Program-made: the position numbers and the translations under genes
In this document: one piece after another, positions 54,951 through 60,113 of the stretch
How the letters are laid out: the number at the start of each line of letters is the position of its first letter
How positions within the stretch are numbered: the stretch's first letter is position 1
NCBI GenBank assembly: GCA_023663345.1
Contig: JAMPHR010000001.1
Span: 512,719 to 572,831 of the forward strand
Origin: Paenibacillus sp.
GTDB taxonomy: Bacteria; Bacteroidota; Bacteroidia; Bacteroidales; Muribaculaceae
Length of the DNA stretch: 60,113 nucleotides
Direction: 5' to 3'
The notes under the pieces: model-generated
What the model saw: the letters and a program-made list of their open reading frames with translations, nothing else
What the model was told of the DNA's origin: nothing
Database searches by the model: none

Positions 54951-57900
54951 TTAGAATCCGAGGTTGACGGTGAGCGTGAACTGCTTGGGGGTAGGAGCGG
55001 CCACACCGCCGGTGTTGAAGAACTCGGGATCCTGACCGTTGAGCTTCTTGTCGGCGTAGATGAGGAAGAGGTTGGTGGCCTGGAGCTTCACCTGGGCATT
55101 GGAGATGCGCATGGCGTTGGTGACCTTCTGCGGGAACTGGTAGGCAACCGAAATCTCCTTCATACGTATGAAGTCGCCCTTGGCAATGCGGGCATCGGAG
55201 TAGTTGTAGGCATTGTAAGCGTAGTCCAGGTGGCTGTCGTTCTGGTTCTGACGCTTCGAGGCGATGACAGGGATGTTGGTGATCTTCTCGTCGCCGGGCA
55301 CTGTCCAGCGGTTGGCAAATTCCTTTGGAGTGGCGGTGAGGTCGTTGTACTCATCCTTGAACACGGGATCGAGACGTATCACGTTGCCGAACGAGTAGGT
55401 GAGATACACGTTGAGTGTCACATTCTTGTAGCGGAATATATTGCCGAGTGAGCCTACATCGGTGGGATCAACGCTGCCCGAGTATTTCAGGAATTTGAGC
55501 TTCTCGGCATCGGATGTCTGGAAGTAAATGCCCGAGGTGGTGATCTCGCCATCCTCGTTTAGGAATGTGGGGAGACCTTCCTCATTCAGTCCCATGAAGG
55601 GGATGGAGAAGAGCGAGCGCACAGGATAGCCTTCCTGAGCAAAACCGTTGCCCGACACGAGGTCGATGATGTTTTTGCTTGTGCGGAGCTCGGTCACCTT
55701 ATTCTTATTGTAGGAGTAGATGAGGTTGGTGGTCCAGGTGAAGTCGGGGGTGACGATATTCCTGGTGGTCAACGAGAGCTCCACACCGTGAGAGCGCATT
55801 GATGCGATGTTACCGTATTTCCTTATCTGACCGCCGACACCCTCGGTGTTGGTGAGGCCGATGAGGTCGAAGTTGTTACGGCGGTACCAGTCAAACTCCA
55901 GGTTGATGCGGTTGTCGATGAATCCGGTCGAGAGGCCGAGGTTCACCTCATGCTTCTTCTCATAGGTAAGCCCGTCGTTGGCGAGCTCGCTGATGTAGAG
56001 CGAACTTTCGGTGGCGTTGGTCGAGGGGCGCCAAGGTGTAGTGGACTTGATGATGGAGTATGCGTTGCTTACCGAGGGACGGTCGCCGGTGAGGGAGTAG
56101 GATGCCTTGAGGGTGAGGTGGCTCCATGTGGGGTTGAGGTCGCGGAACCATGATTCTTCGTGCATGTTCCATGAACCCGAGATGTTCCATGTGGGGAGCC
56201 AGCGAGACGAACGGCTCTTGCCGAGCGAGTTGGTACCCTCGTAGCGGAGAGTTCCGTTGAGGTTGTATTTACCCTTGTAGGAATAAGTGGCGTTGCCGAA
56301 GAAGGCCACGCTACGGTCGCTTGTATTGGTGATGGTGAAATAGTCGGTATTCTCTTCCTGGCCACGCTTGAACACCTGATAGGCGTAGCTGGCGATATCA
56401 CCCTTGGAGTACTGCTCGCCCCATCCGCGGAACCATGTGGCGTGACGGTCGACCGAGTTGGTCTCCATACCGGCATATACATTCACGATGTGGTCCTCGG
56501 CAAATACATCGTTGTATCGGGCGGCGGCGCGGATGTCCCACTTGAACATGTCGCGGTCGGCACGCTCATAGATACCTCCGTTGGGGAGGACGGAGACGGG
56601 GAGTGCATAAGGATTGTCAGGATCGGTGTACAGGAGCGGGTTTTTGTCGCGGATGGTCGATGTTGGCATTGCGCGGTAAGCCTGGGCCTGGTTGGAGTCG
56701 TCGAGGATGAAGTGCTCCTGGCGGGTGGCTGTGCTCTGCATACCGGCGAGAAGTGACAGCTCGATCTTGCGGATGGGCTTGTAAGTGAGAAGGCCCGAGA
56801 GACGGAAGTCGTTCACGCCGAGCTTCATATAGTTCTGGTTGAGCTCGTGGAGAATGTTGAAGGGAGCGTAGCTGCGGGTATAGAATTCGGTGGGGTCGAG
56901 CGTGCGAGAGGTATTCATCGAGTAGGAGTAGGGGTTGATGTCGAAGTCGCGCTTCACTTCACCCGACACGGGATCGATCTCGCTTCCGAGGGTTCCGGGA
57001 GCTTTCTGCTTACGGAACGATGCGTTGGAGATGAGGTTGAACGAAACCTTGTCGGAGAGATTGAATGTGGAGTTGAGGTTGGCAGTGTAACGCTGTACGT
57101 TGCTCTGCTTGTACCATCCCGGATCATTCATGACCGAGGCCGATACATAGTGCTGGGCCTTTTCGGTACCGGAGGAAAGGCTGATGGAGTGGGTCTGCAT
57201 CACTGAGTTGGAGAACAGTTGGTCAAACCAATCGGTGTTGCGGTACTCGGCATCGCGCAGATATTGGGCTTTGGCTATATCGGTGTTGGGCAGACCGAAT
57301 TGTCCGGTCGTCTCGTCATACTGGTTGATGAGCTGATACATCTTGCCATACACACCGCTTGAGGATTCGTTGGCGATCTCGGCATAGTTGAGGTAGCCTT
57401 TCTTGGCAAGTTCCTGATATACGCTCATCTGGTCCTGCGAGTTCATGATGTTGAAGTCGCCGTAGCGAGGCTTGAGGCGCATGGTGAATTCGCCGGTGTA
57501 GCTGATGGAGTTGCGGCCTACCTTACCTTTCTTGGTGGTCACAACGATCACACCCGCCATCGCACGGGCACCGTAGATAGATGTGGCCGAGCCGTCCTTG
57601 AGGATGTCGAAGCTCTCGATGTCGTCGGCGTTGAGGCCGGCGATGGCCGATGATATGAGGGTCTCGGCGTTACCTGACGAGAGGTCGTCGGCCGAAACGT
57701 TCATCACGTCCTCCATGATCACACCATCCACAACCCACAGGGGCTTGGAGCTACCGAAGATTGAGGTGGCACCGCGCACACGGATCTTGGGGGCGGTACC
57801 GAATGTACCGGATACGTTCTGCACCGACACACCGGCTGCGCGGCCCTCAAGGCTGCGGCTGATGTCGGCCATACCGCTGATGCGGGCATCCTGGGCATCG

Positions 57901-58285
57901 ATCTTGGTGGCGGCTCCGGTGAAGAGGCGCTTGTCCATCTTGTGCATACCGGTCACCACAACTTCCTCCAGCTGTTCGGAGTTGGATTGCAGTTTGATGG
58001 TCATTTTGCCGGGCTGGATGGGCACCTCGGCAGTCTTCATGCCTATGTAGCTTACTACGAGCGTCTTGGCGCTGGCAGGGAGATTGGTTATGGTGAACAA
58101 GCCATCGAGGTCGGTGGCTGTGCCGGTCTTGGATCCTTTCACCATAACGCTGGCACCGACGATAGGCTCGTCGTCGTCAGCTGACAGTACAACACCGCTT
58201 ACCCCCCCCCTTAGTAGTCTGGGAGACAATTAGTTGGGTGCTGCAAAGCATCAGGACTAAAAGCATTAATAAACTTTTCCTCATA
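54951..58285 (-). pseudogene. SusC/RagA-family TonB-dependent receptor, signal peptide out of frame (phase-variable or decayed)
   Basis: The receptor body is intact from about 58210 to 54951 (about 1,085 residues): CarboxypepD_reg-like domain (SGVVLSADDDEPIVGASVMV), TonB-box region (SEQLEEVVVTGMHKMDKRLF), plug (FDILKDGSATSIYGARAMAG) and a barrel ending KQFTLTVNLGF. Upstream, ATG 58285 follows a good promoter and begins a signal peptide (MRKSLLML, then LVLMLCSTQLIVSQTTK in the next frame). Two homopolymers break the frame: T5 at about 58262 and G9 at 58202-58210. Removing one T and one G would join everything. As written, translation from 58285 stops after about 24 codons, and the only in-frame start for the body is TTG 58229 without a signal peptide. 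It pairs with the SusD downstream. Confidence 0.85.
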
Positions 58286-58366
58286 ATGAAATGATTGATA
58301 TGATAATGTGATATATGTTATTGCGATAAGCAGCAAAAAGGATATATTACGATCGGTTAGATTCTG

Positions 58367-58398
58367 CAAAAGTAGAAATATGTTATTAAAAATACAAA
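58367..58398 (-). promoter_or_regulatory. Bacteroidota promoter of the third SusCD operon
   Basis: On the minus strand TTTG (58398-58395), 20 bases, TACTTTTG (58374-58367), a full match. The leader to ATG 58285 is about 75 bases, which supports that ATG as the real start. Confidence 0.7.
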
Positions 58399-58575
58399 TT
58401 TTATGATAATTATTATTTAGATTGGTTATAAAAATTAAAAAGTGTCATATATGCAATAGTATATATAACGCACTGAGTCATAGACATTAAGATACGTTGC
58501 GTTACCTTAATGAAAGATTTGGATAATTTATGGTGTCTATTTGTAAATTTAAGGGGATTTAATGAGGAAATTTGC

Positions 58576-58583
58576 TACCTTTG
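58576..58583 (+). promoter_or_regulatory. -7 box for msrA
   Basis: TACCTTTG fits TAnnTTTG, 60 bases before the start at 58643; no -33 box at good spacing. Confidence 0.5.
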
Positions 58584-58642
58584 CAAAAATCCATTCTGGG
58601 ATGGCTGAAATTTTGATATGTTAATTTCTAAAATTATACGAT

Positions 58643-59167
58643 ATGATGAATGACGCGACTATCCGTGAAACCATCTGCCTTGCCGGCGGATGTTTCTGGG
58701 GAACACAGCATTTTTTGAAACAGATCGACGGTGTGGTCTCTACCGAGGTGGGCTATGCCAACAGCGTGGTGCCCTCGCCTACTTACAAGGAGGTATGTAC
58801 CGGCCTAACCCATGCGGCCGAGACGGTGAGAGTGGTTTATGATCCCGCCAAGGTGGATCTTGCGTTTCTGCTGAAGCTTTATTTCATGACCATCGACCCC
58901 ACGTCGGTCAACCGTCAGGGTGGCGACTGCGGCACCCAGTACCGCACGGGCATCTATTATTCATCGCCCGAGCAGCGCCCTGTGATCGACCGCGAGATCA
59001 GTGAGCTTGCCCGGGAATATGACGCGCCCATAGCAATAGAGGTGTTGCCGCTTGAGAATTTCTATCCGGCCGAGGAGTACCATCAGGACTACCTGGACAA
59101 GAATCCCGGCGGATATTGCCACGTGGATCCGCGCCTCTTTGAGCTCGCCCGCAACGCCCGCCGGTAG
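58643..59167 (+). CDS. msrA: Peptide methionine-S-sulfoxide reductase MsrA
   Basis: 174 residues. The catalytic motif GGCFWGTQH has Cys 17. The family motifs GVVSTEVGYANSVVPSPTYK, HAAETVRVVYDP, DPTSVNRQGGDCGTQYRTGI and FYPAEEYHQDYLDKNPGGYC follow; the late Cys in GGYC may be the resolving one. It reduces Met-S-sulfoxide in oxidised proteins. It has no signal peptide, so it is cytoplasmic. ATG 58646 is an equally possible start. A single-gene unit. Confidence 0.96.
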   Translation: MMNDATIRETICLAGGCFWGTQHFLKQIDGVVSTEVGYANSVVPSPTYKEVCTGLTHAAETVRVVYDPAKVDLAFLLKLYFMTIDPTSVNRQGGDCGTQYRTGIYYSSPEQRPVIDREISELAREYDAPIAIEVLPLENFYPAEEYHQDYLDKNPGGYCHVDPRLFELARNARR

Positions 59168-59452
59168 ATCCGCCTTCGGCGAAGGTTATGGGGGAAGGTG
59201 TTATAAGGTTATCAGGACCGGTGTTTCTCAGCAATTGCCGCAACCCGAGCATCCGTTGCACGTCATGCGCGAGCCACATGTGGCTCAATGCTCGCACCCC
59301 TCGCTAATCCCTGCATCCATGCCACGGATTCCAAATAATCATCCGGTCTGCTTTATGAGACGTTATTGAACGTTCTTTTTATCCATGCCCAAACATTTAT
59401 CTCGCATAAACACTCTAATGTGTCGCTCTTAATGTTTAAATTAAACAACTCC
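59168..59452. other. Gene-free gap after msrA where base composition changes
   Basis: 285 bases. The first half is GC-rich with a small hairpin (CGCCTTCGGCG) and a perfect 16-base palindrome GAGCCACATGTGGCTC (59271-59286). From about 59340 the sequence becomes strongly AT-rich up to the right edge. Confidence 0.5.
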
Positions 59453-60113
59453 TTAGCGAATTGTAATTTTACATTCCTGATCGAAATTTATCTCGAATAT
59501 CCTATTTTCGTGGACATAATCGATTTGCTTAAAGTGAGGACAATTCATAGCTTTTGATAGCGCTGGGAATTGTTTAGTCCCTTTTGATTTGTATAGTATG
59601 CACATAGACCTCATATAATAATCATTTAACTTATAAAATTTGCACATTGTACAATATTTTATGTCTAATTTTGACTCCGCTAATTTATGAAATGCTAAAT
59701 CCCATCCAATATGAAACATTGATTCAATACGAAATATGGAGTTTTCAATATCATGAGGATTGGGACTTAGGCATTTTCTCGATCCATCATAATCTTCCAT
59801 TTCATCAAAATGAAAATAACCTTTCGAGTCTATCCAAAATCTGAATTTATATGATTGATGATTTTCGTCGGGTATCTCATATGAGTCTGCTTTAAAATTA
59901 TAAAAACGGATTTTATTATTTGAATTTTTGTCTAATCTAACGACGTTTGAATTACTCTCTTTAAGGGTTGCTGTGGTTACTATCTGGTTTATATCATCTT
60001 CCGATTCAATATTTATTTCAATGACACGATAGTCAGAATTAAGTTTTTCTTCAGAAGATTTAGGGTCAGCGGATTTTTCCGGTTGGCAAAGAGGTGGATC
60101 GGATATAAAGTGT
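59453..60113 (-). CDS. AT-rich protein with a four-cysteine motif, partial (N-terminus off the right edge)
   Basis: An open frame without a stop runs from the right edge to TGA-less stop codon at 59455-59453; 219 C-terminal residues are visible. An ATG at 59800 exists, but the frame continues well above it with ordinary protein sequence, so the real start lies outside. The visible part has an acidic/Ser-rich linker (CQPEKSADPKSSEEKLN), a beta-rich stretch, and then a C-terminal cysteine motif CX2CX13CX19C (CTMCKFYKLNDYY, SMCILYKSKG, NCPHFK) that may bind zinc. I do not recognise the family. The codon use is far more AT-rich than in any neighbour, which suggests horizontal transfer. Confidence 0.7.
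   Translation of the reverse strand, partial: HFISDPPLCQPEKSADPKSSEEKLNSDYRVIEINIESEDDINQIVTTATLKESNSNVVRLDKNSNNKIRFYNFKADSYEIPDENHQSYKFRFWIDSKGYFHFDEMEDYDGSRKCLSPNPHDIENSIFRIESMFHIGWDLAFHKLAESKLDIKYCTMCKFYKLNDYYMRSMCILYKSKGTKQFPALSKAMNCPHFKQIDYVHENRIFEINFDQECKITIR

Larger units (their letters stand above)
58286..58642. other. 357-base divergent control region
   Basis: AT-rich and gene-free. It holds the susC promoter on the minus strand and the msrA -7 box on the plus strand. Nothing else could be recognised. Confidence 0.6.

Noticed and set aside
59221-59340. tRNA or structured RNA after msrA
   Set aside because: A palindrome and a small hairpin are present, but no cloverleaf or CCA end could be built.

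Overview
The window looks like chromosomal DNA from a gut Bacteroidales, most likely Muribaculaceae (a Duncaniella/Muribaculum-like genome). The reasons are GC-rich coding sequence with AT-rich gaps, promoters with the Bacteroidota -7 element TAnnTTTG (sometimes with TTTG at -33), three SusC/SusD outer-membrane pairs, BACON and DUF4302 lipoproteins, T9SS-like C-terminal tails and a proC-proB-proA block. No rRNA, tRNA, CRISPR array, transposase or integrase was recognised.

Layout. 1-1046 is the 5' part of a secreted thioredoxin-fold-like protein (-). rplS (-) faces away from the rimP-nusA-infB translation operon (+, 1964-6861). A long minus-strand run, pyrG-yidC-LRR protein-trmB-mrp-folK (14696 down to 6997), is mostly housekeeping but contains a surface-type leucine-rich-repeat protein. 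A HAD phosphatase and ribF (+) follow. At 16650-23646 lies a FecI/FecR-type signalling locus: an ECF sigma factor (-) diverging from fecR, a SusC receptor with an STN domain, and SusD. Then come rlmN and a sugar-efflux MFS pump (+), and a second SusCD locus (-, 34093-26181) with a TPR-membrane-AraC regulator and a TlpA-like lipoprotein. The block 34349-38110 (+) carries an LptE-like lipoprotein, a TPR protein, secG and an MsbA-like exporter. It meets proC-proB-proA (-). A duplicated beta-helix surface protein, a lipoprotein/ABC-ATPase/FtsX-like-permease operon (43537-46889, +), a collapsed GH2 glycosidase, a GH30 glycosidase, and a five-gene SusCD/zinc-metallohydrolase/DUF4302/BACON operon (-) follow. 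msrA (+) and the end of an AT-rich, cysteine-motif gene that enters from the right close the window.

Most notable observations. (1) Short arrays built on AGTATAGAG start at or just after the stop codons of five genes (ribF, msbA-like, proA, proB, ABC ATPase), always in the orientation of the gene they follow; between two convergent genes they form a 21-bp palindrome. A different TTTAGGG-like array follows mrp, and the next gene, folK, has no ATG start. (2) The third SusC gene has a strong promoter and an obvious signal peptide, but the signal is out of frame with the intact 1,090-residue receptor because of a T5 and a G9 homopolymer. This is phase variation, decay or a sequencing artefact. 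(3) A GH2 glycosidase has lost its whole catalytic middle. (4) The right edge appears to be the start of horizontally acquired DNA.
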